64,000 nt of DNA from Podaxis mareebaensis (lineage: Eukaryota; Basidiomycota; Agaricomycetes; Agaricales; Agaricaceae): NCBI GenBank assembly GCA_018524725.1, contig JAEUWP010000127.1, forward strand, positions 61,832 to 125,831, in the 5' to 3' direction. Each line of letters starts with the position of its first letter. The stretch's first letter is position 1. Of this stretch, positions 23,596-33,491 are shown piece by piece. The notes under the pieces are model-generated. The model searched no databases. It was not told the origin of the DNA and was given only the letters and a program-made list of their open reading frames with translations. The position numbers and the translations under genes are program-made.

Positions 23596-24716
23596 CCCTC
23601 CAGTCGTGGGATGCTTTTATATAAGCGGACGTTGAGCCGAAGTTCATCCGAACTTCGTCAACTGCTTAACACATCCCAAACGACTGGCACTACTTGCGTT
23701 TGTTCGTGTTTACCATAGCCTTTAAGCACCTGTGGGACTGTAATAAACAATGCGCCCTTCTCGCGCATCATTGCCCGATTAAGCCAAACCGCCCCATGCC
23801 TCATGTCCGTTCTCAAGGTCCGTATTCCATCAGAAGATGAGCTTCGCAATGAGGTAAAAGCCCGTTTCGGCTTCTACCCCTGTCGATTTCAGGTTAAAAG
23901 ACATCCTCGCTCAGCTTCGAGGTCAGGATACGATCACGATTGCTGCTACGGGCTCAGGAAAAACGTTGACTTTTTGGTCAATGCTTTTCTTCAATGATGA
24001 GGGCATTAACCTTCTCATCACCACCCTCAATGTATTGGGAGAGCAGAACGCGAGGGATCTCAAGAAGCTCGGCATCAAAGCCATCAATCTCACAGCAGAA
24101 AATATATCCAACGAGGTCTTCGAGGTGAGTCGTTCATCATAAAACCCAATAGGAGAAAGCATTAAATCTTTTTCAGGACATAGGGAATGGTGTTTATCGT
24201 GTAATAATCACCAGTCCAGAGAAGATTCTTACAGACCATCGTTTCATGCACCTCTGGGAGAACAGGAAATTTGTGTCCCGTGTATTCAATGTGTCAATCG
24301 ACGAAGCGCATTGTGTCAGTCAATGGGGGGCAACCTTTCGTCCAGAGTATGCAGAACTTGGACGGCTAAGATGGAGATTACCAGCGCATATACGATTCCA
24401 CGCGGTCTGTGAGGGGAGGCATAGGTTGTGTTTTGTCAATTTGTCTTTGCTGTTCCGCTGCTCATATTGCATGCCTCATGTCTGCCATATGGGCAATATC
24501 TTATTAAACTAGGCATGGGGCGGTTTGGCTTAATCGGGCAATGATGCGCGAGAGGGGCGCATTGTTTATTACAGTCCCACGGGTGCTTAAAGGCTATGGT
24601 AAACACGAACAAACGCAAGTAATGCCAGTCGTTTGGGATGTGTTAAGCAGTTGACGAAGTTCGGATGAACTTCGGCTCAACGTCCGCTTATATAAAAGCA
24701 TCCCACGACTGGAGGG
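23596..24716. mobile_element. Inverted-repeat element with about 205-bp arms, carrying a RecQ helicase fragment
   Basis: The left arm (23596-23800) and right arm (24511-24716) are near-identical inverted copies, differing at only a few positions. They start CCCTCCAGTCGTGGGATGC and end CCGCCCCATGCC at the inner edge. Each arm contains a TATATAAG sequence and an internal palindrome (CGAAGTTC..GAACTTCG). No transposase frame is present and no clear target duplication was found, so it would be non-autonomous. The cargo abuts the left arm within three bases. It could be a foldback transposon or a hairpin made by inverted duplication. Confidence 0.75.
23803..24420 (+). pseudogene. RecQ-type DNA helicase, truncated fragment
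   Basis: Translated pieces show the N-terminal block VRIPSEDELRNEVKARFGFYPCRFQ. After a one-base frame change near 23892 come DILAQLRGQDTITIAATGSGKT (Walker A), then ITTLNVLGEQNARDL. A retained 51-bp intron starts at 24125. Then follow [22 protein letters not shown] (DEAH box plus the RecQ-specific aromatic-rich region) and [13 protein letters not shown]...HIRFHAV. The sequence then runs into noncoding DNA and the right arm, so the second RecA-like domain and RQC/HRDC parts are missing. The intact intron shows a DNA-level rather than retrotransposed copy. It matches the expanded mushroom RecQ family. Confidence 0.85.
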
Positions 24717-25082
24717 AAGTCTGTGTCCTTCCGTGATTTTCCATCGTGGGACAAATCAATTGGGGCAAGTAATTGTGATTGAAAGCACCAATCCATGGAT
24801 CCCATATCCTCAATAGTAAATTCTAACTTAATGAGCATATAGATGGTACCTGTGTAGACAATAAACAGATTTTTTTAAAAAAAGGTAATTGATATTGACT
24901 ATGCGATCTGGCTCTGTGAGGGTAACAAATTCTTTTATTGTTTCTTTCTCTATGGCTGAACCCGTGAGACCCACTGATTCATCCGGATATTCCGACTCGG
25001 GGAGAAACCCATGGTACCCTCTGTGGGCTTCTTGTATTCTCATCCGTCTCAGGTGTTAGTTCTTTGAGCTCCATGTGGATTG
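24717..25082. other. Spacer between inverted-repeat elements
   Basis: AT-rich spacer containing a short T8/A7 palindrome near 24870. No gene seen. Confidence 0.4.
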
Positions 25083-25468
25083 ATACTATGGGCTGCCCGT
25101 AGTTCGAACGTGCCCGAACTTCGAACGGTCACATCAGTCACTTGTTTCTCAGGCGATAAATTCAAAGCCCGCCTGATGGATGACAGCATTCTATTAGACC
25201 ATCGGGGTAAGTACTTACCACAGAACTCCATCAAAGTCTTTGATCTCCGACGCGGCCTCCTTCGGCTAGCGTGACTTTGAGTGACTTTCAGACCTCTCAA
25301 CGGTCTTCTCAACCACCCAGAAACATAGAAAATAAATGCTCGCATAATGTTTTGAATGGCCATAAGATGCACCGTTCCAAATTTTATGCAGGAAGAAGTG
25401 GAACTCAGTGACATACAAATGCTTGTTCGAAGTTCGGGCACATTCGAACTACGGGCAGCCCATAGTAT
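25083..25468. mobile_element. 386-bp MITE-like element with about 44-bp terminal inverted repeats
   Basis: Left end ATACTATGGGCTGCCCGTAG continues through TTCGAACGTGCCCGAACTTCGAAC. The right end is its inverted copy, with one clear mismatch (ACG versus ATG). Because the arms are inverted copies, both strands encode the same peptide ILWAARSSNVPELRT. No transposase is present. The flanks (TTG|ATACTAT and ATAGTAT|TAA) show no convincing target duplication. Confidence 0.7.
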
Positions 25469-26359
25469 TAATAGTGAAGCCGATGTATGAGAACAAGCTT
25501 CCCCCATTTGAATGCCGTGCCATGATCATTGCAATCTTCCACAGGCAATACTACTACTCCAGCTGATAGGAACATACTCCTTCAGTGAGAATTGTATAAC
25601 CATTTACAATGGGCCAAGTGATTGCCAATGTGCTCCCGGATATAACCTGTCTTTCAAAAAACACTAGCTGCGTATATTGATAAAGGATTGATTCCTCAGC
25701 TAAAATCCAAGCCGGTCATTCTCCTGACAGCCAACGCTGAATGCTCTATGTTCACTTGATCTCAGGGCAGTATGTAGTCATCATGCTCTGCTAAGGTTTT
25801 GGATAGGGACCATTCCATCCATCCGAATATTTTGGGATGACTCCCAGCTCCAATGAGCTCAACCGCAAGACCCGCGGCCTGGGGATTTATCTACCGTGAC
25901 ATATGGTAAAGGCTTCCAACTATCACATATACTTATACTGCATTCTTGCTCAAAGGTGACCCAATCCTTAGATGTTCGACTGGCTTTAAATCTCAGCCAC
26001 GGCGGTGGATATTTGCCTTTAGTAATGCCAATATAACCAGAGGCTACGAAACATTACATTTATGAAAAACGAGCATACAGTGAGCTCGTTCACCAGGGGG
26101 TACGAAATATACACAATATGCACAGCATTCAATGGGCCGCCCAGCCGAAGCGTGAGTTTCCGCATCTTGTCAGTGATTCAAGCCATCTCCGACAACGTAG
26201 CACTTTAGCTCCGAAAGATTCCAGAAGATGGAAGTCTCACGTCAATCAGTCGTGCTATTTTCGACCATTCTGGAAGATTGGGGGTTGCATATCTCCTACC
26301 GTGCAGTCTTTGCATATAGCCACCGCTATTGCAGGAGAAATATGGGGTACACGTTGAGG
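25469..26359. other. Intergenic, no gene seen
   Basis: Only short frames. It presumably holds the promoter of the downstream secreted protein gene. Confidence 0.4.
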
Positions 26360-26367
26360 TATATAAG
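26360..26367 (+). promoter_or_regulatory. TATA box of the Y3-like gene
   Basis: TATATAAG lies 82 bp before the ATG at 26450, within a normal distance for a fungal core promoter. Confidence 0.45.
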
Positions 26368-26449
26368 AGTTGGGTTGCTGCTAGAGAGCTCTCTGGCCCG
26401 AGTTGAATCTCCTGAGACTTCATCGAATCCTTATCTGAACCTCATCGAC

Positions 26450-27073
26450 ATGTTCACCAAGCTTGTATGTCCCAGTACGCCACCGGCCATGTCAACCATT
26501 GTCTCATTTTCTACCTGTACACAGGTTATCTTTGCCACCTATATGGCTCTAGCGCTGGCCCAGTTACCCCCAACCTGCAAGAAGCAAGGGGCATCTCCGG
26601 CTAGTGACTGTATTGATTTTATCGACACTTTTTGTAACAATGTTCAAAATGTTACGGTATGATCACTAACAACTCTATGCGCCTTTTATTTATCACCATT
26701 AATCCGGCAGATGCGCCTCAATGACACCAGTTGCCGTTGCTTCCATTTGTCCAATGGTAATAGGTGTACGTGTTTAGCACCGTCACCACTGGGCACTCGT
26801 CCTTGACATTTACTCAGGTGACTTCATTGCATTCAACACCCATAAGGCTGGTTCTGCGCCTTCTGGTGATAATTGCAAGACAATCCTGCGCATGGTCGCT
26901 GAAGAGTGCAACTTTGTAAGCCATGAATACATTTGCATTCCCAAGTCTGTCGGACGTTGATCAATGCGATGATGGTCTAGGGTGGTCATGGCCAAAACAG
27001 CGAAACGGGATACACATTCACAGTTGATCCAAATACTGGCCCCTGCACTGCAAACGTTCAAGCGTCCTCCTAA
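26450..27073 (+). CDS. Small secreted Cys-rich protein, similar to the glycan-binding Y3 family
   Basis: Five small exons (26450-26464, 26525-26656, 26711-26765, 26818-26915, 26981-27073) join to 393 nt, in frame, encoding 130 residues. Residues 1-17 form a signal peptide (MFTKLVIFATYMALALA). The mature part has nine cysteines. The blocks SCRCF, NRCDFIAFNT, GGHGQ and FTVDPNTGPC resemble the basidiomycete Y3 lectin family (CFN...CDFTA.NT...GG.GQ...TLDPNSGTC) first known from Coprinus comatus. The donor GTACGT at 26766 was chosen over GTAATA at 26757 because it restores the RCDF motif. An N-linked site (NVT, NDT) is present. The fold assignment is from remembered family pattern; sugar specificity cannot be read. 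Confidence 0.7.
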
Positions 27074-27967
27074 CCTATTCGGACGTAACGGGCAAGAGAT
27101 TAGTGCCCGCGGATCTATCTGTACTCATACGTGACAACGTGATATATGAATACACCTCGAATCAGAGTTTGATTGAAAAACAAACGTGAACACGAAGTCA
27201 GCTGTCAAGACCAGGTCGAAGCCGAATACTTTGGATAGGGCGGTGAAGGACGAGTATGGCTTTGGGCTGAGGCCCGTGATGGACCTTGCTGGGTGGGTGC
27301 TGTGATTGTGAGATGCCTGAATTGAACATTTTAAACCTCAGGATTAACTTGAGGCATGATTTGTTACCTCCACTTCTTTATTGAATCATGAAATAAGCAC
27401 AGGTGAGCACCGTAACACACAGCATTTGCGAAGTCGAGGACTTCGTACGAACCACGTGGACAAGATAGTCACTAGTTAGCCTGCAATCACCCGCTGTGTG
27501 ATCTTCATGGGTTATGTGTCGCGTGACACGAACACAGAAGAGATTATGGTGGCTATAATCGATAAGATTCTGTACCAACCGCCCGGGTGCAGTGTGATAT
27601 GCTGTACCTAGCCGGATGGTATTCTTGTTGTCTAATGGTCTTGGGGTCTTGGGTTCGACCCCTGATAGGAAGCATCTATATTTTGGTTCAGTTATTCACT
27701 AGATATATGTACTGCGACTCAGGTTTAAACATGCATTGAACTTAGACTTAACATATGCGCTCGCTGCACCCCAATAAGCCCCGAAGTGAATGAAATATAC
27801 GTGTTAGATTTGGTATGTTCTCTTACAGTCCTCCTGCATGCGTAATCGATAATCAGTGGGGTCACGTTGACACATGTGGGCGTCTATCTTCGAGTTCTTC
27901 GACCTTCTCGAATCCACAATGTCTGCCAGCCGCAGTCGATTGTCTTCCTTGCCTCCAATCTTCCACC
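27074..27967. other. Intergenic with a tRNA-like relic
   Basis: No protein gene seen. A degenerate tRNA-like segment at about 27617-27682 is listed separately. Confidence 0.4.
27617..27682 (+). pseudogene. Degenerate tRNA-like sequence
   Basis: Contains an exact B box (GGTTCGACCCC), an A-box-like TTGTCTAATGG and a 3' end GATAGGAA like tRNA-Glu/Asp. There is no matching 5' acceptor strand and no room for a normal anticodon arm. A tRNA pseudogene or a tRNA-derived repeat head is likely. Confidence 0.35.
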
Positions 27968-30516
27968 ATGGTCAAGCGACCAAAGTCTCCAGAGCCCGTC
28001 GAGGACTCCAAGTTCCTCGCTGTATCTCATCCTTTCCCCCTCAACGCCAACATGGACGTTCCCAACGACTTTAAGGAATTTATGTACTGGCTCGCCAGTA
28101 TCGTTGGCAAGGACTATGCCCTTGGCGTCTTCTATAAACCTTCCGTGCGTCCCACTCATCCTTCAATCTCTCTTTACTAGTGCTCATTTTCTTCCGTCGT
28201 TCTCACGCCGGTTCAACCTTGGTGATTGACTGTGGATGACTGCGCTGCGCATACTTTTAGGCGCGGGGAATGGTAGTCGCGGAAGTGAGCAAGTCGTTCC
28301 AACAGTTCGATAAAATACTCGGCGAGCATCGTTGGGTCGAGTTTCTGCAAAAGTCATCCACAGAAGAGAGAGAGCGGAAGACGAGGGTGTACTACAGCAC
28401 ATATTCAAATGGCCGGGCATTGCAGAAGGATGGTGCGTTTGTTTATCGCTCTTGCGCATTTTCGGCGGCTAAGGAGCGTAGGTTGGAAGTATCTCCTTGC
28501 AGAGGACGCACTCTTTGCCGACTTCAGACCCATCAATAGGTGTGGTATATTCTTCGTATCACGCAGGCGACCATTTACCTAGGCATTATAGAAAGATCAA
28601 ACATCCTTATCCAGCTACGCATTGGTGTGATGTGCCCTATGAGGATCCCACGAACAAAGTCCTTTGTCGACCCCTTCCAGTTGCCACGAAAGCCCCACCG
28701 CCCAAAGCACCCGTCCCAGGTGAGCTGATAGGGCAGTAGGTTCAACTTCGCCACTTATAAGCTGCATAGTTCCTGGATCTAGTAATTGGATCTCCCAGAA
28801 AGGCGGCACCGGCAACCTCGGCGACTCATTCGAACAGAAGGGCGGCCTTTCGAAGAAAGGCAACGCTCAAACGACTAGTACAAAGGGTAAGGGAAAGGGC
28901 CCAATAAATCCTGACGCCTGTATGTCATTAGCAATCTTCCTTTCAACCCTCTAACCGACCTGTCTATAGGGAAGACACCCATCACCTCGCCGGCTATATC
29001 CAAGTTACCACCCACACCCGCGACGTCGATAAACGGGAGGTCGGCACGGACTACCCCGTTTGCGTCAGCCACGGCTCCCACTGCCTCGAACACTATCGCC
29101 TCTTCACCGCGTTCCGCCAGCCCTATTTCAGCCACTACCGAAAACGAAGAAATTATCCCACGCACACTTGCTGCTCCTCCGCCCGGATTGACCCCACTAG
29201 GTTTAGGGCCTCCCCCAGGCTCCGCCTCTGGGAGACCCACAAACCCACGCGGGTCATCCTCCATCGCGGTGTTACAGAACCAGTTTGCTGCTACGTCCGT
29301 TGCGGGTACTACCACTAGTCCCAGTTCAGTTGTAGCTGCCGCGTCCGAAGGTGGATATGACATTGATAGCGAGGAATGGTCTGAGGGTGACGATGAAGGA
29401 GATTTCAAGTTTCCGAATGCAGCTTCGGTTGTCGTGGTTGAGGATGGGGCGTCAGCGTCACGTACAGCGAAGGGATCAGGGAAGGGGAAGTCTGCTGCTG
29501 GAAATGTAGTCAAGAGTCAGAAAGATGATAGGCCTGATAATTTATGGAGTAAAGTCCCGCAAGGTACGGGGAGGACGTTTAGGAAGCAGATCGAAGAGGA
29601 TGACATTTGTCCTGTGCACGGGGTGGTATGCTCCAAGGGGATTTGTAGCGTGATGAAAAAGCGGAAGAGGGAGAAGGAGATAGCGTTGAAGAGAGAGGAG
29701 AGGGAGAGGGAGAGAGCAACTAGGAAGAAGGAGAAGGAGAAGGAGAAGATGGGTGAGAGGGGCGCAATTAGAATTGGGGAAGATGAGGGCGAGGAGGGTG
29801 AATTGGAGGAAGTGAAGAGCGTCAATGGACCTGCTACCAGTGTTGCCAGGAGCGTGAGCGGTACTAGTAGCAAGGGCAAGGATGAGGATCGGTTTAGCAG
29901 TGTTGGAGCCCAAAGTAAGATAAAGGGGAACTGGGGTCCGAAAAGAGGTGCGTAGCATTGCTACATATGGGGTTCCCTACACTCAATTTACACTGAAAAT
30001 CGTGTAGGACGTAATGCGAAGCAGAGGGGGGGTGTCCAAGATGATGTGTCCGAATCTGCCGTTGTCAGCAGCGCCAGGCCAAGCTACGGATCAATCTCCA
30101 GTGCATACACCGCGTCGCAGAATGGCACGCCCTCTGTTGTTTCAACCATTGCAACTTCTTCTGCTGCTATGGCTTCGACGGCGAAACCGGCTCTGGCGTC
30201 GACGGTGGCAACGTCTACGCCAGGACCAGCGCCATCAGTGTGGGCGTCGGAGTCTGTGTCAGGGTCGGTTCCGGCATCGAAGAGCACTATATTCCCTGCA
30301 GCTCCTACCTCCAATGGGGCTGGTCAAGGTTCCTGGGGAGCCAACGCCAAAGGGAACGCGAAGGAGAAGGGGAGCATAGGCAAGGAGCAGGAGACAAAGG
30401 ATAAATGCAAAGCGAATGCAGGCGCGAAGCCGGCCGTTAAGGCTAAGCCGAAGACCTGGGATGAGATGGTGGAGGATGGGGATGACGAGTTGGGATCCGT
30501 TATGGAGTTTGCGTGA
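27968..30516 (+). CDS. Hypothetical low-complexity, Lys/Glu-rich nuclear-type protein
   Basis: Starts at ATG 27968 in an optimal context (ACCATGG) with MVKRPKSPEPVEDSKFLAV. Several exons follow. An ordered N-terminal part (DFKEFMYWLASIVGKDYALGVFYKP, then ARGMVVAEVSKSFQQFDKILGEHRWVEFL and LAEDALFADFRPINR) gives way to a GGTGNLG/KGKGKGP linker. Next is a Ser/Thr/Pro/Ala-rich region, an acidic patch (DIDSEEWSEGDDEGDF) and a zinc-finger-like ICPVHGVVCSKGICSVMKKRKREKE. A long charged helix (28 or more residues of K/E/R) follows, then another Ser/Ala-rich region. The C-terminus is TWDEMVEDGDDELGSVMEFA. The CPVH..VCSKGIC spacing could bind metal. I do not recognise the family; the WDEM...D.E end recalls RNA- or ribosome-associated proteins. 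Internal introns near 28146, 28430, 28730, 28920 and 29946 are approximate. Confidence 0.8.
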
Positions 30517-31611
30517 GTGCATGAGGTGATGGTGATTTGATTCGTCTGAGAGATCCTCACCGAACATTTAAGCCTCAGGAAGGTGACAATCCTTGGCTCC
30601 GTTCCTATGTTGAATCGTAAATGTAAGCTCATGTGGAATATCATGTGACAGTAGTTTTTTTTTCTTTTTTTTCCTCCTGGAGTCCAGTTTGGTATTGGAT
30701 TGCGAACTGTATATTTTGTTTCGAGTATTGTATGCAGTTGTAGGTCGGTAGGCGGGCACGAATTGAAGGAACACACAGATTTTGCTATTGTATAGAGAGC
30801 AGAGTTGCTTGCTCACTAACACCTTATGAGCCCCCGACTTGATACTTGGGGTTTGAGCTATTGTCAAGTCATCCCATCAAGCTGTCGAGAGCGAGAGTAA
30901 TCCCTTTTTGAAAGGATCTCCGTAAAGTACTGCTGACTTCACACTGTACTTCCTGTCTAAGTACTAACCTGTTGTTCAACACGTCAGCAGATGCACGAAC
31001 ACGAGGGCCTTAAAATTTCAGCTCGCAACGAAGTACACCAATAAAGTCACACCGTGGGTGTCCAGAGCATCGCGAACACCACGCCAGCGAGCGCGTGGCC
31101 GGCCAACAGAAACACTTTCACTTGACAACCGTCATCGCCTCCGGCATATCTTCGACTGGTCCGTTGCCTCCCGCCCAGTCAAAAGAGGGGAAGACCCTGC
31201 CTAGATCAGAGATGATGGTACTGAGATCATACAGCGGCACACCACAGGGAAGTTGTGGTGCTGGGCGAGGTTCGCAGTTATCCAGTCATGAAAAGGACCG
31301 CCGCGAAAGTTGAAGACGTTACGAGCGAGCACATGGAGATTGGAGATTGTATTGATGCCTTCAGAGGTTGACGACAGACTCATCACCAGAGAACTAGGTC
31401 GCTCTTATCATTCGACTTGCTCGGGTCGTGGAAGAATGACCGCAAAGCTCAGGCGTGAAGACTATGAGTCGTTTGATATGATGGTGCTACATTACAACAA
31501 GTGCAATAACGTTACCGGCCGAGGAGAGGATGTCAGGGGGTGACGACATAATGATGATTTAACCCACCACGCGAAGGGTGTCTGCCCTTTCCGTAGTCAT
31601 ACAGTACTAGA
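30517..31611. other. Intergenic, no gene supported
   Basis: Begins with the 3' UTR of the preceding gene, including a T-rich tract at about 30653-30672. From 31.1 to 31.55 kb there are frames on both strands with moderate coding look (minus strand ISNLHVLARNVFNFRGGPFHDW) but no identifiable family and interrupting stops. Confidence 0.4.
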
Positions 31612-32505
31612 AGTGTCGACTCCGACTCCAATATTGGCTTTAATTATTCCGAGGGCGGTATCGACTCCGCCATCTTCCGTTACTGCGGCGCACCCAGTGC
31701 TGATCCCACCACCGTCAGCACGATTTCCAACCCCCTCCCGAGACTAACCTTCACCCCCTTAATGAAGCCGTCGATGCCCCTGGGGCGGCATCGGCTCTAG
31801 ACGGTGGAGCTGATGCCAAGCTTAACCTTGATATTGCGTTCAACTTCACGGGTTTGAAGTTCACCATTAACGGAGCGACTCTCATACCTCCTACTGCGAC
31901 TGTTCTCATGCAAATTATGTCGGGTGCTCAGAATACAACCAATTTACTTCCTCCTAACTCAATATACACCTTACCCAAAAACAAGATTATCAAATTAAAC
32001 ATACTTGAAGGCTCTATTGGTAGCCCAGTGAGTTTCTCATGACTGTGGGTGTTGATGTCAGCGACTAAACTGAGGCCTCTATTGCAGCATCCTTTCCACT
32101 TGCGTGGTGTAAGTAGCAAATTCCATGGGCCATAACGATTGCTGGTGAGCCGTTTCAGCACATTTTTGATGTCGTCCGCAGTGCTGGTAACTCTAGTTAT
32201 AACTACGTCGACCCCGTCCGGCGTGATGTCATCTCTGCTGGTGGTGCTACCCACAACATCACCATCCGCTTCAGGACTGATAATCCTGGCCCTTGGATCC
32301 TCCGCTGGTAAGTTTCTCTCTACTCATCCTATTTCGGACACATCAGCTAACTGACGTGTGCAGCCACATTGACTGGCATCTTGAAACCGGTCTCGCCATT
32401 GCCTTTGCTGGGAACACTGCGACGATTGCAACCTCGGATCCTCTCACTCTTTGGGATGAGCTCTACCCTGCATACGAGGATTTCCCTGAGTTCCCTGAGG
32501 CATAG
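31612..32505 (+). pseudogene. Laccase (multicopper oxidase), C-terminal relic
   Basis: Matches the third cupredoxin domain of fungal laccases. GGIDSAIFRYCGAPSADPT is followed, after a one-base loss near 31745, by HPLNEAVDAPGAA, then LDIAFNFTGLKFTINGATLIPPT and LPPNSIYTLPKNKI. Introns separate HPFHLRG, HIFDVVRSAGNSSYNYVDPVRRDV and HIDWHLETGLAIAFA. It ends at 32505. Domains 1 and 2 and the start are absent. Two copper-ligand histidines are replaced by arginine: HLHGH reads HLRGH, and the LHCHIDWH motif reads LRCHIDWH. With truncation, frameshift and ligand loss it cannot encode a working laccase. Introns are still bounded by GT-AG, so decay is recent or the copy was made at DNA level. Confidence 0.88.
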
Positions 32506-33491
32506 ACGAGGATGATCTGAAAGTAGGAAGTAGTGCGATTATTATCAATTCAATTATTTAAATATCATTCATCATGTGTACCACGGAATGAACATTAAGC
32601 ACATACACACACAAATCTTAGCCTGATATCGGTAAACATTCTGGAATCCCGAAACCCGGATGCCAACATTCGTGCCTGTCTTACTTTTGTTCCAGAGGCC
32701 CCATGTCCTAGGCGGGGTGGCCGTTGTGTGCCCTTGACCTGTACAGACGAATCCAGCCTCCCCCCTTCCTGACGTTGGAGCTCGCGCCATCCAGGTAATG
32801 GCACCCGGAGAGGGCATCGTCGACCTTCGTTGTGTTTGCGAACTGGCTTTACGCCAATACACCCCTGGTGAGTTTCCTCAGTACCGGCATCTAACATTGT
32901 ATCTCCACGAGCCGTCGAACTGAACAAGGACAAATGATCCCCATGAATGTCGAAGTGGTGGGCAAGATTGATGCAGAAGATCTTCTCGAATGCCCTTTGC
33001 GACTATGTCAACCCATGTGAATGCAAACTGAGGAGATTGCTCGTTTGTTTAATCGTTTGCGGCGCATTTCTCTCGGCTATTTAGCGGCATTCAGTCACTG
33101 GCTACACCGAGATGGGACATCGACGAGCTCATAACAGGTCAACTGCTCTCCCAGCCACGGTGAATTCACGTGCCCCGTGGACGAGTTACAGCCTTCCGAG
33201 ATACCGCAAGTAATCCCAAAAGTCATCGGGGGCGAGTAAAACTGAGAAGCCAACCACCAACTGAACATTAGGTAGCGAGCAGGAGAGGCGTACATCTGAC
33301 GGGGTCAAATACAACAAGAAAAAATGATACAGTGAACAGACAGCATAATCAGAAACATCAAGTCAAGAAATAATGGATATACTTGGACGCAGTAAATGAG
33401 TGTACACAAGAATAATGCAGATTTCAGAGTCAGTCCCAAGTCCGAAACTAGGATAAGAGAGCGTGCGGCTATGACTTTTACAGATCCGCAT
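32506..33491. other. Intergenic, no gene seen
   Basis: About 1 kb between the laccase relic and the end of the protease gene. Short frames only. Confidence 0.45.

Noticed and set aside
24868..24886. T/A homopolymer palindrome
   Set aside because: Low-complexity sequence, no stem of biological interest.
26757..26817. Alternative donor GTAATA in the Y3-like gene
   Set aside because: It keeps frame but removes the NRC residues that match the family motif; GTACGT is also the better consensus.
31201..31386. Minus-strand coding-like text upstream of the laccase relic
   Set aside because: Stops in all extensions and no family recognised; not part of the plus-strand laccase.
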